A stretch of 64,000 nt of DNA from a virus, in the IMG/VR virus record IMGVR_UViG_3300036770_004723, positions 222,585 to 286,584 of that record; one strand, 5' to 3'. Shown here in pieces: positions 16,190-24,929 of this stretch; positions within the stretch are counted from its first letter, which is position 1, and each line of letters begins with the position of its first letter. The position numbers and the translations under genes are program-made. Under the pieces are notes generated by a model, which saw only the letters and a list, made by a program, of their open reading frames with translations, was not told the origin of the DNA and ran no database searches.

Positions 16190-16795
16190 TTACTCATAAG
16201 GTGTTGTTTCCTTGTGTGGAGGCATTTTACGAATTCGTTCCGTTACTTTTTCACAGTGCCTACGTGCCGCTAAAAATCCTTTAGTGTAGTGCATTCCGTT
16301 ATTATAGCAAACATTGTCAATAAAGAATGTTCTACCTGGTCTCATAACTATGTTGTACAATAGATGTGAGTAGATGTGATCACGATGTACGTAATTGCTT
16401 TTCCACATACCTTGTGGAGTGTATCCAGATCTTCGTGTGTATAAATTTGGATAGACACCTACAGAAACATAGAAGTTTTGATCTGGTAAACGGAAACCAA
16501 ACTCTTCGTATAGCCGTTTTGCCATACGATCATTTAGTTCTTTGGCATTTGCTTTATTGTCAGCACAAACATCTTTGTAGATCTCAAGACAATTATCTCT
16601 AAATTCTTTTGACCAAGCAGGAACTATTGGCGTGGCCCATTTAACAAATAGAGTATGACGTTCATGTAATTTGCCTTTACTGTCTTTCCAGTCAACTAGG
16701 GTTACATAGCTAATGTTGTACGCTTTGTCTTCTTGTCGTTCAACGTATTTACGTACAACAGTATTCCCTGATCTAAATGGGATTGGTTGATACAT
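16190..16795 (-). CDS. Unknown protein
   Basis: 201 residues from the ATG at 16795, which has AAGGAAATATTG before it; the longer frame to 16846 lies inside the upstream gene. Rich in aromatic and basic residues. HRDHIYSHLLYNIVMRPGRTFFIDN near 145-170 is a distinctive histidine-bearing stretch, but no family is recognised. Confidence 0.8.
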   Translation of the reverse strand: MYQPIPFRSGNTVVRKYVERQEDKAYNISYVTLVDWKDSKGKLHERHTLFVKWATPIVPAWSKEFRDNCLEIYKDVCADNKANAKELNDRMAKRLYEEFGFRLPDQNFYVSVGVYPNLYTRRSGYTPQGMWKSNYVHRDHIYSHLLYNIVMRPGRTFFIDNVCYNNGMHYTKGFLAARRHCEKVTERIRKMPPHKETTPYE

Positions 16796-17159
16796 CAATA
16801 TTTCCTTTATCAAAACCTGCTGTAGGACACCAAACATCTGGTACAAAAGACCTAGTGCCGTTATACTTTTGTTTATCTAGTTTCTGGACAGGTAAATAAA
16901 ATACTTTGATTCGATTTTTATCTACTTTACCGATCTTTACGAATACGCGACGCCAATACTGAACAAGATGGCTGCTTCGATTTTTTCTCCATTTGCTTTT
17001 GCGTCCGCTGGTGCCGAAATTACGATAAACCAAAATAAGTGCAGTACCGTTGTTTTCAAGTGCTTGACCTAGTTTGATTGGATCAGGCAAACCAAAGAAT
17101 GAAGTCACTTTAGGTACATTCTCTTTTTTACAATCCTCAATATATTTTTCAAAATTCAT
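16773..17159 (-). CDS. Unknown protein, paralogue of the gene at 13715-14203
   Basis: 128 residues. Shares FGLPDP, RKSKWRK and WRRVFVKIGKVDKNRI with the 13.7 kb gene but ends differently after about residue 100. Three kilobases separate the copies, so the duplication is local. Function unknown. Confidence 0.85.
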   Translation of the reverse strand: MNFEKYIEDCKKENVPKVTSFFGLPDPIKLGQALENNGTALILVYRNFGTSGRKSKWRKNRSSHLVQYWRRVFVKIGKVDKNRIKVFYLPVQKLDKQKYNGTRSFVPDVWCPTAGFDKGNIDVSTNPI

Positions 17160-17181
17160 TTTTGTCTCCAGAATTAAAGTC

Positions 17182-17820
17182 TTATCTGATTATAAGATGT
17201 TTTTGGCACAAAGTATGGTCCTGTAGATATGGATGGTGCTTATCTATTGTAATGGCTGTGTTGTCACAAGCAGAACACTTTATTCCTTTATCTTTAGCAT
17301 GTTCTTTATAAATAATTTTGTAAGGCACATATTCATTTTCTAACATAACACAGTTAGATAAAATTCTAGTATAGCCGGATGTTTTAATAGAAAAAGGCTT
17401 TAATCTATCTTCTGATATATCAATACGTTTCATGAAATTTCGAAATTTATTTAAAGCCAGTTCGTCTTGCCTTGAACTGTATGAACCTACAAAAAGAGCT
17501 ACCACAGTATTTTTGTTTGTGGTGTAGTGTGCTATATGGTCATTAAGACATATAACATCCCCCTTAATTATGTTTACTGAACTATCCTCTGATATAAGTA
17601 ACCCATCAGAATGTAACGGTAGCACATATACAAAACCAGTATTATCTATGTGTTTACCTACATTAGGTTTCCAGCCATAGATTTCAACTATTTTACTGTT
17701 CTCTGTGCCTACTACAGGGCCTTTAACTCTGTTTAGTCTTTGACACATATAATGATATCTTAGGCTGGAATAAATTTTATCTGATACTTTAATGTTTCCG
17801 ACAATTTCCAAACTTAACAT
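17182..17820 (-). CDS. Double-stranded beta-helix protein (2OG-oxygenase/cupin-like) with cysteine/histidine tail
   Basis: 212 residues from the ATG at 17820 (AGGTG upstream); a longer TTG frame would run into the terminator hairpin. GWKPNVGKHIDNTG puts an H-x-D metal motif at His57/Asp59, and KGDVICLNDHIAHYT gives a second histidine at 95 or 98, the HxD...H layout of iron/2-oxoglutarate oxygenases and cupins. The arginine that would bind 2-oxoglutarate is not obvious. The C-terminus has a CSAC pair followed by several histidines and a cysteine, possibly a zinc knuckle. It may oxidise a base or a protein side chain. Confidence 0.6.
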   Translation of the reverse strand: MLSLEIVGNIKVSDKIYSSLRYHYMCQRLNRVKGPVVGTENSKIVEIYGWKPNVGKHIDNTGFVYVLPLHSDGLLISEDSSVNIIKGDVICLNDHIAHYTTNKNTVVALFVGSYSSRQDELALNKFRNFMKRIDISEDRLKPFSIKTSGYTRILSNCVMLENEYVPYKIIYKEHAKDKGIKCSACDNTAITIDKHHPYLQDHTLCQKHLIIR

Positions 17821-17830
17821 AGAGACACCT

Positions 17831-17860
17831 AAAGAAAAAGGCAAGAGAATCTCTTGCCTT
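17831..17860 (-). terminator. Hairpin with T-tract between 17885 and 17820 genes
   Basis: Ten-base stem (17838-17847 with 17851-17860), three-base loop, then CTTTTTCTTT in transcript direction. It looks like a rho-independent terminator but stands only about 10 bases before the next ribosome binding site, so it may also work as a 5' leader hairpin. Confidence 0.8.
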
Positions 17861-17862
17861 AT

Positions 17863-17870
17863 ATTTACAG
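17863..17870 (-). promoter_or_regulatory. CTGTAAAT intergenic motif, copy 2
   Basis: ATTAAACTGTAAATAT in minus orientation, 15 bases after the stop of the 17885 gene and directly before the hairpin. Extends the match with copy 1 to 14 bases. Confidence 0.4.
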
Positions 17871-17884
17871 TTTAATCAAGTACA

Positions 17885-19015
17885 CTAAATTGAATAGTCT
17901 TTGATTAATTCTTCAAGTTTTTTATCAAACATTTTTAAGCAGTTTCGAATCTTTTTGGCTTTTGCCTTAGGTTCGTCTTTAGATGCGAGAATTTGACAAA
18001 CTCTTCGTTTCTTGGCCAAAAGTTTCTCAAGTTCTTCCATCTTGTATAAACTATTCAAAGCATTGAAATGACCTACAGTAGTGTTTTTTGGATCTAGTTC
18101 TCTATATCTGTAGGTTAACCTTAGGTCTTGCGTGTATCTGTTTACAGACATTTTATGTATTTTTACGCAATCGACTTTTAAATCCAATGAATTTGCGCGT
18201 ATTTGCATTGATTGTACAATAGAATTCAATAAACTTAAAAAGTATTTATCTGTGTGTAATTTGCTAAAATCAAACTCTGAATTCTCTAGACCTGAAGCGT
18301 AAACTTCTAGAACTATTTCTTTCGCCGTATTTATGGATGTACGGATAACATGACCTAAAATTGTTAGAATGTTAACCATATCCGTAACAGTATTTGTTGC
18401 GAATAGAGTTTGCGCAGGATCCCAATCTTTCCAATCCGATTTTTGAAGAAACCAGTTAATCACACCTAAATCTTTTACAGATAAAAGCCAACTATTTTCT
18501 ACGACTACCTTACATATTTCCAGTAAAACCTTATAAAATTTTCTAGCTCTGTCAATGAATGCTGCTGTAATAGGCTGTCCTTCATCAATTTTTAAAAAAA
18601 TTGCCATTTCAGCAATTGCCTTTTGTGTATGGCTATTAACGTCGATCAAGCGTTCAAGATCATGAACAAAAAGATTTAATGTGTATAATGCTGACCATGT
18701 TTGTTTTTGTTGTACGCTCGATAATTGCGTCACCAAAAGATTTTTGGACATTCCTTTGAAAAAGGAAACGTTGCTTCCTTCTAAGGTACTAACGACATTA
18801 TTATATAAATTTCCACGTAAACGATAAATACCTACATTCAAGTAATCATCATTTATTAGTGGAAAGCTTAAATCAGTATTTTTCACAGCATCTTCAGTCA
18901 AGTATTTACTATCATACTTGTTAGACATCTCTATAAACAATTTTGAGAAAGATTTAGTTTCGCCTGCACACTTAGCTTTATATGTTTCTTCAAAAACTTT
19001 CAGGAAGATATCCAT
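17885..19015 (-). CDS. Unknown helical protein
   Basis: 376 residues, almost entirely helical, with a lysine-rich C-terminal coiled coil (about 325-370, LEKLLAKKRRVC onward). Residues around 110-140 (ALYTLNLFVHDLERL) resemble a short stretch in the 6678-7181 product. No family recognised. Confidence 0.85.
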   Translation of the reverse strand: MDIFLKVFEETYKAKCAGETKSFSKLFIEMSNKYDSKYLTEDAVKNTDLSFPLINDDYLNVGIYRLRGNLYNNVVSTLEGSNVSFFKGMSKNLLVTQLSSVQQKQTWSALYTLNLFVHDLERLIDVNSHTQKAIAEMAIFLKIDEGQPITAAFIDRARKFYKVLLEICKVVVENSWLLSVKDLGVINWFLQKSDWKDWDPAQTLFATNTVTDMVNILTILGHVIRTSINTAKEIVLEVYASGLENSEFDFSKLHTDKYFLSLLNSIVQSMQIRANSLDLKVDCVKIHKMSVNRYTQDLRLTYRYRELDPKNTTVGHFNALNSLYKMEELEKLLAKKRRVCQILASKDEPKAKAKKIRNCLKMFDKKLEELIKDYSI

Positions 19016-19554
19016 TATTGGTCTCCGTTTGAACTATCTAAAGGATCTATATAATCTACACCATTAACATGATAAATCTCTTGATTACCAGAAAACCTAG
19101 ATCTATGTTCTGTCCAGCTGTTTATAAGATGTTGGTAATCTGCTCTTGTTCTTAAACGTTTAAATCGTGCCTGATCAATTCTTTGTAAAGCACATGATTT
19201 GTCAGGGAAAATCAAAAATCTTTCTTTAGAGTCTGTATGTTCAATTAAATATACTTTGTCAGTACCGCAAAAACGCTCACTAATTAAATTGAATCCATTA
19301 GGTTTGGCAAGAACATATTCTAATCTATGCGAAACCATATTAGACATTTTAGAATAATCTACGTTGCCGTCTGGTAAATTTAAAAATACATCTAAGGAGT
19401 GAGACTCGACGACGGCTAAGCGATACACAAAGTATGGTATATTATCACTTGTAAACTTCAGATCAAGTTTTGCATAGCCTGAAAATTCTGTTTGAAGAAA
19501 TTCGTAAATGTCTTCCTGTTCATTAAGTAAGGTAGATCTAAAATTAATTAACAT
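19015..19554 (-). CDS. Unknown protein related to the 20135-20785 product
   Basis: 179 residues. A C-terminal segment (KPNGFNL, then a strand pair with ERFLIFPDKSCAL) parallels QPKGFEG and EQFIIIPSKSYAI in the 20.1 kb product, so both may share one small beta domain. Function unknown. Confidence 0.82.
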   Translation of the reverse strand: MLINFRSTLLNEQEDIYEFLQTEFSGYAKLDLKFTSDNIPYFVYRLAVVESHSLDVFLNLPDGNVDYSKMSNMVSHRLEYVLAKPNGFNLISERFCGTDKVYLIEHTDSKERFLIFPDKSCALQRIDQARFKRLRTRADYQHLINSWTEHRSRFSGNQEIYHVNGVDYIDPLDSSNGDQ

Positions 19555-19555
19555 A

Positions 19556-20029
19556 CTACATTCCTTGTGGTGGAATACGGATTCGGATTTTCAAAGGACC
19601 TTGCATTAAATTGTGTTCATTACTACCAACTTCTTCTGCAAGAAATCCTCTACGTTTTATTTCTTCGATAGTTTGGCGAGGTAATAGAGCTTTACCTTTT
19701 ACTTTTATCACAGGGAAATTTAGCTCCACCCCTTTTTTAAGATCATGAATAAAAGCTTTTTCACGTAACCAAATATCTATTTCAGTCGGCTCAATTTTAA
19801 CTTTAACTTTACTATCTAAATAACTAGATACATCTGATAAAATTGGATCACCTTCATTTTCTTGGTATTCAGCTTTGGAAATCTTATCACCTACTGATTC
19901 AAGTGCCAAAACTATTTTATTGAAAAAGTCGCATTCTTTGCCTGAGATAATATCAGCGTACTCACGGCGATCAATGACGCCGTTTTCATGTAACGCAGAT
20001 GCCATGATTGATCTGTCGTATATTTTCAT
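19556..20029 (-). CDS. Unknown protein
   Basis: 157 residues, acidic, ending in a strand-rich segment with KIRIRIPPQGM. ATG with a good upstream site. No family recognised. Confidence 0.8.
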   Translation of the reverse strand: MKIYDRSIMASALHENGVIDRREYADIISGKECDFFNKIVLALESVGDKISKAEYQENEGDPILSDVSSYLDSKVKVKIEPTEIDIWLREKAFIHDLKKGVELNFPVIKVKGKALLPRQTIEEIKRRGFLAEEVGSNEHNLMQGPLKIRIRIPPQGM

Positions 20030-20066
20030 ATTCTCACCTATTACATTAGTTAATGTTCACCAATAA

Positions 20067-20084
20067 GCTGGCATTTATGCCAGC
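20067..20084 (-). terminator. Intercistronic hairpin
   Basis: GCTGGCAT/ATGCCAGC inverted repeat in the 105-base gap between 20135 and 20029. Only a weak T-run (TTATT) follows it in transcript direction, so termination is possible but not certain. Confidence 0.55.
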
Positions 20085-20134
20085 CTATGCTGTCAAAAAT
20101 CGAAGCAACACTGATCTATTTAAATGTTATTCCA

Positions 20135-20785
20135 TTAATCTTTAGAATATTCAGGCTCTACGAGATCTAATTGACCTTCACTAGTAAAGCTTGCTAGTTG
20201 TTCAACAGTTGCCAAGGAAATAGCGTATGATTTACTTGGAATAATAATGAATTGTTCGCCATTACTTTTACGTGCCCAAAGATCAATGTAGTTACCTACT
20301 ACATTCTTATAATCTAAGCCTTCAAAACCTTTTGGTTGTTCAATAGTTAGAACACGCTTAAACTTTACTTTGTCACCGTATTTAGCTAACAGTTGTCTGT
20401 ACTCCAATGATTCGTCATCTAAATCATATTGGTGCTGTACTTCACTATCGATCTCTAACACAAGTTTGTGTGCGCCGCGTTCATTGACAATTGTTTCCAG
20501 TTTTACGATAGGATGTTCAACAATTACAACAGCTAAACTCCAAACGTAAAGTGGTGATTTTGTACCGCGACCTAAGAAAAAAGAAGATAATATACTTGAA
20601 GGATCTTGCTGGTCCCAACCGACACCACTCTTGATCTCGCTTGCTTCAACACTGTCTACATGCAGCATGAAGTTATATAAAGCTTGGCGGTATTGTTGTT
20701 CGGTTTCGTCTTTTAAAGGTTGACGAAAATTACGGCCTGTTGCGCAATTACGCAAACTTTCAAATGTTGGAAAACTCATTGGCAT
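20135..20785 (-). CDS. Unknown protein with beta domain shared with 19015-19554
   Basis: 216 residues from the ATG at 20785 (GAGGGAATT upstream); the longer frame to 20866 lies in the HAD gene. C-terminal domain has the PKGF...IIIPSKSYA pattern also present in the 19.0 kb product. No family recognised. Confidence 0.82.
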   Translation of the reverse strand: MPMSFPTFESLRNCATGRNFRQPLKDETEQQYRQALYNFMLHVDSVEASEIKSGVGWDQQDPSSILSSFFLGRGTKSPLYVWSLAVVIVEHPIVKLETIVNERGAHKLVLEIDSEVQHQYDLDDESLEYRQLLAKYGDKVKFKRVLTIEQPKGFEGLDYKNVVGNYIDLWARKSNGEQFIIIPSKSYAISLATVEQLASFTSEGQLDLVEPEYSKD

Positions 20786-20795
20786 AATAATTCCC

Positions 20796-21086
20796 TCAGA
20801 TAATTGATTCTGGACTGTCATCAATCCAGATATTAAAATTGTAATCAAGTGATTGGCAGAAAGCACGTTTTTGTTTCATGCCACAATAGATTACACTAAT
20901 GTTTTTACGATCACATAGATCAGTAATATCACTGTTATCATCCGACCCTAAACAATCTTGACGATCATGACGGGCAGTAACTATTACAATGCTATGTCCT
21001 GCCAGTTTCACACTATCAATGAAATTGTCCCATACTTCAGGCATTGCAGTATATGTTTCATCGAAATCTAATGCGATCATTACCAT
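20796..21086 (-). CDS. Small HAD-like phosphatase domain
   Basis: 96 residues. IALDFDETYTAMP (D7, D9) is HAD motif I, IVIVTARH motif II, and FNIWIDDSPESII near the end motif IV; KQKR may supply the motif III lysine. It is a minimal HAD core with no cap, typical of phage-encoded HAD proteins. It overlaps the next gene's start by 12 bases. Confidence 0.85.
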   Translation of the reverse strand: MVMIALDFDETYTAMPEVWDNFIDSVKLAGHSIVIVTARHDRQDCLGSDDNSDITDLCDRKNISVIYCGMKQKRAFCQSLDYNFNIWIDDSPESII

Positions 21087-21097
21087 AAACTTTTTCC

Positions 21098-21823
21098 TTA
21101 ATTTCTTTTCATTCTACCAAATTGTTGTTGATAGTCACCCATTCTGCATTCGGTTGTATATTCTGTAGTTACACCTTGAACTTTTGGTTGTCCTGATTCA
21201 CCACACTCCACAGAATAATCTACTTCAGTTCTGAGCATTCTTAAATCTGTATTCTTGACTAATGGAACCTCTACACTTATATGCGCAGGAACGGAATTAA
21301 TTCGGTGCCAAGAAGCTAAAATTATTTCATCTTTTGCACAAACTGTTTCAGCTTCTATCCAAAATAACGTATCAATCTTACCCATTAAATAGGCAACTAG
21401 ATCGCATGTAAAAGACTTTTTGTTTTTAGTGTTCCAACCAACAGACATGAACGTAACACGCGACCAATTAATTGTTGTCTTGGATTCAACATACTTGCGT
21501 AATTGCTTCAAACTATTTGGTTTAGATGCTGAATATTTAGGAACTAATATAATCAGATCTTTAGTTCCATATAGTTTGTTAATGTCTAAGCGGTTGAGTA
21601 CACGCACTTCTTTGTTTTCAAAAGCAATAACTGAATCGAAATCAATAAAGTCTGCAATGTCGTCAGCTTGATCATTTTGAAGAGCAGTCCACTGACGTTG
21701 TAATTCATCGGCCATAGCACTAGAAAATGCCTTAGTCGATCTGTTCAGTTTAAGATTATTGGTAAATGTTTGATCAACTAGCCGTTTAATCTGGTTTAAT
21801 ATAAGGGTTTCAAGTTTGTTCAT
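21098..21823 (-). CDS. Unknown protein
   Basis: 241 residues from the ATG at 21823 (GGAGTAGG before it); the TTG frame to 21841 is less likely. Mixed alpha/beta; a WSRVTFMSVGWN stretch near 120 and several cysteines late. No family recognised. Confidence 0.82.
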   Translation of the reverse strand: MNKLETLILNQIKRLVDQTFTNNLKLNRSTKAFSSAMADELQRQWTALQNDQADDIADFIDFDSVIAFENKEVRVLNRLDINKLYGTKDLIILVPKYSASKPNSLKQLRKYVESKTTINWSRVTFMSVGWNTKNKKSFTCDLVAYLMGKIDTLFWIEAETVCAKDEIILASWHRINSVPAHISVEVPLVKNTDLRMLRTEVDYSVECGESGQPKVQGVTTEYTTECRMGDYQQQFGRMKRN

Positions 21824-21827
21824 TAAC

Positions 21828-22037
21828 CTACTCCAAGTCAATACGGTTTGTTTTTTGATCTACAGGCAACGAATATTCAAAATAACCACTTTCATCACAA
21901 CGACCATAACCCGCAGTAGTTAGTTCGCAGATACCTTGACTAAAAGTTGGTTTTTTACCTTGCTTGTACCATTCAATTGCCTGTAATTTATTTTGTTGCC
22001 AAACCTCTTCAGGAATATCGCAGATTGAAAATGTCAT
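21828..22037 (-). CDS. Small unknown protein
   Basis: 69 residues with IPEEVWQQNKLQAIEWYKQGKKP, a tryptophan-rich helix, then a GRCDESGYFEY strand. No family recognised. Confidence 0.75.
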   Translation of the reverse strand: MTFSICDIPEEVWQQNKLQAIEWYKQGKKPTFSQGICELTTAGYGRCDESGYFEYSLPVDQKTNRIDLE

Positions 22038-22044
22038 ACATGCC

Positions 22045-23280
22045 TCACAAATCTTTTACAGCCGACCTTGAAATATAAATCAATGCAACTGACGCAATGG
22101 CCTTAATTCTTTTCCATGTTTTAGATAACATCTGAAAAGTTAAAAAGTTTAGAACGTAAAAGGGCCAAGAAATAAAGAAGTTGCAGATAAACCATTTATT
22201 ATCTTTAGGCTTTAATGCCAATGAAGTTCTTAGATTTTCAACCAACGAATTAATTGCTTCTTCATCTGTAGATCTCTCTTTGTACGGAGTCAAGTAATCA
22301 ATACTTTCCCCCAACACAATGCAATAAATATTTAGCTTAAGTAGTTGCCGCCTTAAGTTATCGGCGGCTTCTAGGCCAAGAAATGTTTTCGTTCCAACAG
22401 CTTCAGGACTATAAAGAAGTTTAGACAGATCTATATTTGACTGCGAAAATACAATCATAGGAATTATAACTTCTGTTATATCATTTTCCATCTGACCTGC
22501 TCTGTCTTTAATGAACAGTACGTCAAAATTTAAATTTCTTGTAGAGTGTTCAGGCCATAAGCCAACAAACTTTTCATTTAGAAAGCAGCGAATTCTATAT
22601 TTATTGCCTGAGATAAAGTTTGCTATGTCCAATTCAAGACCATTATGTAGACCTAGATAATCGACGTATTTGTTTTTGTCACTATCTAAAACTTCTCTCA
22701 ATTGTAACTGCATTGCATTTTCTGAATCAAGATACGGATGGCAAGAACAAAACTTAGCAAATTCTGGCGTTAGTTTAGAATACAATTCGTTTAACATAAA
22801 GCGTATGGCAGTGACTAGCTTGACATCTACTTTTGTACGGGACTTAAAGAAACTATTTAATAGGTCAGAATAGCTTTTAGCGTAGTCCATATTTAAACGG
22901 AACCAATTAATTAAAGTGCTGGCAATCGCTACGCCAATACAAACAGATAAGACTGTAAAATCTGTTGCATTATACTTATGTAGTAGGGAGTAGACAAGTA
23001 AGTAGAATAAAGTGGCCCAAATTACAATAATTGGATGTACCCCCTCATTCAATGTCACACGAATCATAGGATATTTTAATTTTATTTTACCATAAAATAA
23101 CTTATCCTCTTCACTTACATTAATGATTTTATTTATGTGATCGCTAATATTACCTACAGTAAAGCAACCAAATAAAGTAATAATTCCAAGCAGTATCCAA
23201 GTTACTGAAAGTGACATTAGATCTGAGAAGGCTACAAGTAAGCCAATAAATGTTGTGTACGCTAAATTAAAAATTTCCAT
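22045..23280 (-). CDS. Large membrane protein of unknown function
   Basis: 411 residues. Hydrophobic segments at about 5-23, 26-46, 82-104 and 106-122, and a membrane-associated stretch near 365-400, frame a soluble middle part of about 230 residues. Topology suggests an inner-membrane protein with a large cytoplasmic domain. No family recognised. It could alter host membrane function or block superinfection, but nothing in the sequence decides this. Confidence 0.82.
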   Translation of the reverse strand: MEIFNLAYTTFIGLLVAFSDLMSLSVTWILLGIITLFGCFTVGNISDHINKIINVSEEDKLFYGKIKLKYPMIRVTLNEGVHPIIVIWATLFYLLVYSLLHKYNATDFTVLSVCIGVAIASTLINWFRLNMDYAKSYSDLLNSFFKSRTKVDVKLVTAIRFMLNELYSKLTPEFAKFCSCHPYLDSENAMQLQLREVLDSDKNKYVDYLGLHNGLELDIANFISGNKYRIRCFLNEKFVGLWPEHSTRNLNFDVLFIKDRAGQMENDITEVIIPMIVFSQSNIDLSKLLYSPEAVGTKTFLGLEAADNLRRQLLKLNIYCIVLGESIDYLTPYKERSTDEEAINSLVENLRTSLALKPKDNKWFICNFFISWPFYVLNFLTFQMLSKTWKRIKAIASVALIYISRSAVKDL

Positions 23281-23282
23281 AT

Positions 23283-23573
23283 TTACTCCATTGATTTATG
23301 GTGTTCTATACACTGTTTTTCTGTATCAAAGATTAGATCACGGCCTTGCAGTTGCAAATCTACTTCTAAGCAACTTGCTAATCTTACATAAGCATTGTCC
23401 TTACCTTTAAGAAGCATGTGGCCTGCGCATTGTTTCTTATTCTTTCGGTGTTTATGGCAAACGAAAGAATCTTGTTCAAGAATCAAATCTATCGAGTTAT
23501 CTAGCCAACCACCTAAAGAATCTTTTCTAAAGGGGCAATTCGCACAAGGCGCTTTACAGTGAGTTGCTTTCAT
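23283..23573 (-). CDS. Cysteine-rich protein, DUF6283-like
   Basis: 96 residues with CKAPCANCPFRKDSLGGWL at 6-24, then SFVCHKH and QCAGHM. The CxxCPFR, CHK and CAG series matches the phage/bacterial family I know as DUF6283, in which the cysteines and histidines probably bind zinc or an iron-sulfur cluster. Function unknown. Confidence 0.7.
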   Translation of the reverse strand: MKATHCKAPCANCPFRKDSLGGWLDNSIDLILEQDSFVCHKHRKNKKQCAGHMLLKGKDNAYVRLASCLEVDLQLQGRDLIFDTEKQCIEHHKSME

Positions 23574-23578
23574 TGTAA

Positions 23579-23932
23579 TTACTCCAGCAAAGATTTACAT
23601 ACAATCTCTTTTTGTTCCCACGTTATTTTAAATTTTTGATTGTATTCAGTATAGTCCATAGGATTTTCTACTTTAGTAGATCCGTCCCATAGCTGCCTAT
23701 TGAATTGATTGTGCCATCCTTGTGTTCTAGGTTTATTGTCACGATAAATGTGACGATATTTACCATCAACAAACTTATCTGGAGCACAAGCAGAACAAAG
23801 CGCCATTCCATTAGGAAATGGTTTGTTAGTAACTGGATTAACAGCTAGTCTATTATTTGTGTCACGTACCCACCAATTACCAAGTGCTGTATTTTCTACG
23901 CAACCACAATTTTCGCAAATATACATAGCCAT
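23579..23932 (-). CDS. Zinc-binding protein of unknown function
   Basis: 117 residues. ICENCGCVENT at 4-14 and ALCSACAP at 44-51 form a likely four-cysteine zinc site. The rest is aromatic and polar. Adjacent to the cysteine-rich gene downstream, to which it may be related in role. Confidence 0.75.
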   Translation of the reverse strand: MAMYICENCGCVENTALGNWWVRDTNNRLAVNPVTNKPFPNGMALCSACAPDKFVDGKYRHIYRDNKPRTQGWHNQFNRQLWDGSTKVENPMDYTEYNQKFKITWEQKEIVCKSLLE

Positions 23933-24723
23933 CAGTAGTTATCCTGCAAACGTTGACGTTCAAAAGGTTCATAGTAGTCCGTAATAAACGTGCTAATATA
24001 ACGACTACGTGCCGCTTTAAGATCATTTACGTAATTGGCAGGACGTAGCTCTAACGCACTTACGTAAAATTCAGTATTGTATTTTCCTTCCGTTGTTTTT
24101 ATTTGTGTTATATCAAACTTTTTGAAAACACGTTGAAAGAATGTAGCAGTTTGCGTACTGTAACAATCGTTTGCAAAAGGAGTCAACTTTGTGTGATTTG
24201 TAATGGTATCAGATTTAGAGCCATGCGATCTAACACATTTAAAATAAAGAATTGGCCAACCGGTTATACGGTATGTAAGATCCAAGCAATAAGCTTCACG
24301 TAGTGCAGCAACAGTAACGTGTACGTCAATATCACCCAACACATACATCATCAATACAATACTTACGGCCGGACCGCAAACTGTATCAACACAATTAATT
24401 AAAAAAGTCTCATGCAGGTCTAGTTCGGCTTCACTTGATTTTGTATCAAGGAACTCGAAGATTTTAAACTCACGTTTCTTTCCAGTGCCATTTTGGCCAT
24501 AAGATTCTTTTAGACAAGGCTGAAGAACTTTAATGTTATCCAGCGTATAAAGAATAAGTGCGTTAATCTTAACAAGCAAAATGAATGAATCAATTTCATC
24601 AACTTTACTATCGCCGTATGATACTTGTACCTGTACATTACGAAGAGTATTTAATTCAGTTAAACACACATTTAATAAAGATTGTTTAGCGATTTCCAAC
24701 TTATTAACTGAGACTAACTTCAT
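23932..24723 (-). CDS. Unknown protein, paralogue of 25489-26235
   Basis: 263 residues. Shares with the 25.5 kb product a leucine-rich N-terminal helix region, the central ETFLINCVDT (HLINCVDT in the other), a LGDI-V-V-AL-EAY segment, and a FFQ--FK-FD segment. The C-terminal ends also align (YY-P--R). Family unknown, all-helical. Confidence 0.85.
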   Translation of the reverse strand: MKLVSVNKLEIAKQSLLNVCLTELNTLRNVQVQVSYGDSKVDEIDSFILLVKINALILYTLDNIKVLQPCLKESYGQNGTGKKREFKIFEFLDTKSSEAELDLHETFLINCVDTVCGPAVSIVLMMYVLGDIDVHVTVAALREAYCLDLTYRITGWPILYFKCVRSHGSKSDTITNHTKLTPFANDCYSTQTATFFQRVFKKFDITQIKTTEGKYNTEFYVSALELRPANYVNDLKAARSRYISTFITDYYEPFERQRLQDNY

Positions 24724-24929
24724 GGCTGCTCCTGTATTGTTCTGCCTGTGTAACGTTCAAAATGACCTTGGTTCATTATTAAAATAACATGCTGATTATA
24801 TTTACGTATTAGCGGTAAGCTTTTGGTAAGCACCTCAAGTATCTGAATTACATCAAAATATGATTCAATTCCATGAACAGAATTCAACTGAAAGACATTC
24901 GGCCTTAGTTCTAATGATTTTACAAACAT
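24720..24929 (-). CDS. Small unknown protein
   Basis: 69 residues; starts inside the end of the HU-like gene (65-base overlap) and ends in the start of the next gene. The ribosome binding site is weak. It may be translated by coupling. No family recognised. Confidence 0.6.
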   Translation of the reverse strand: MFVKSLELRPNVFQLNSVHGIESYFDVIQILEVLTKSLPLIRKYNQHVILIMNQGHFERYTGRTIQEQP

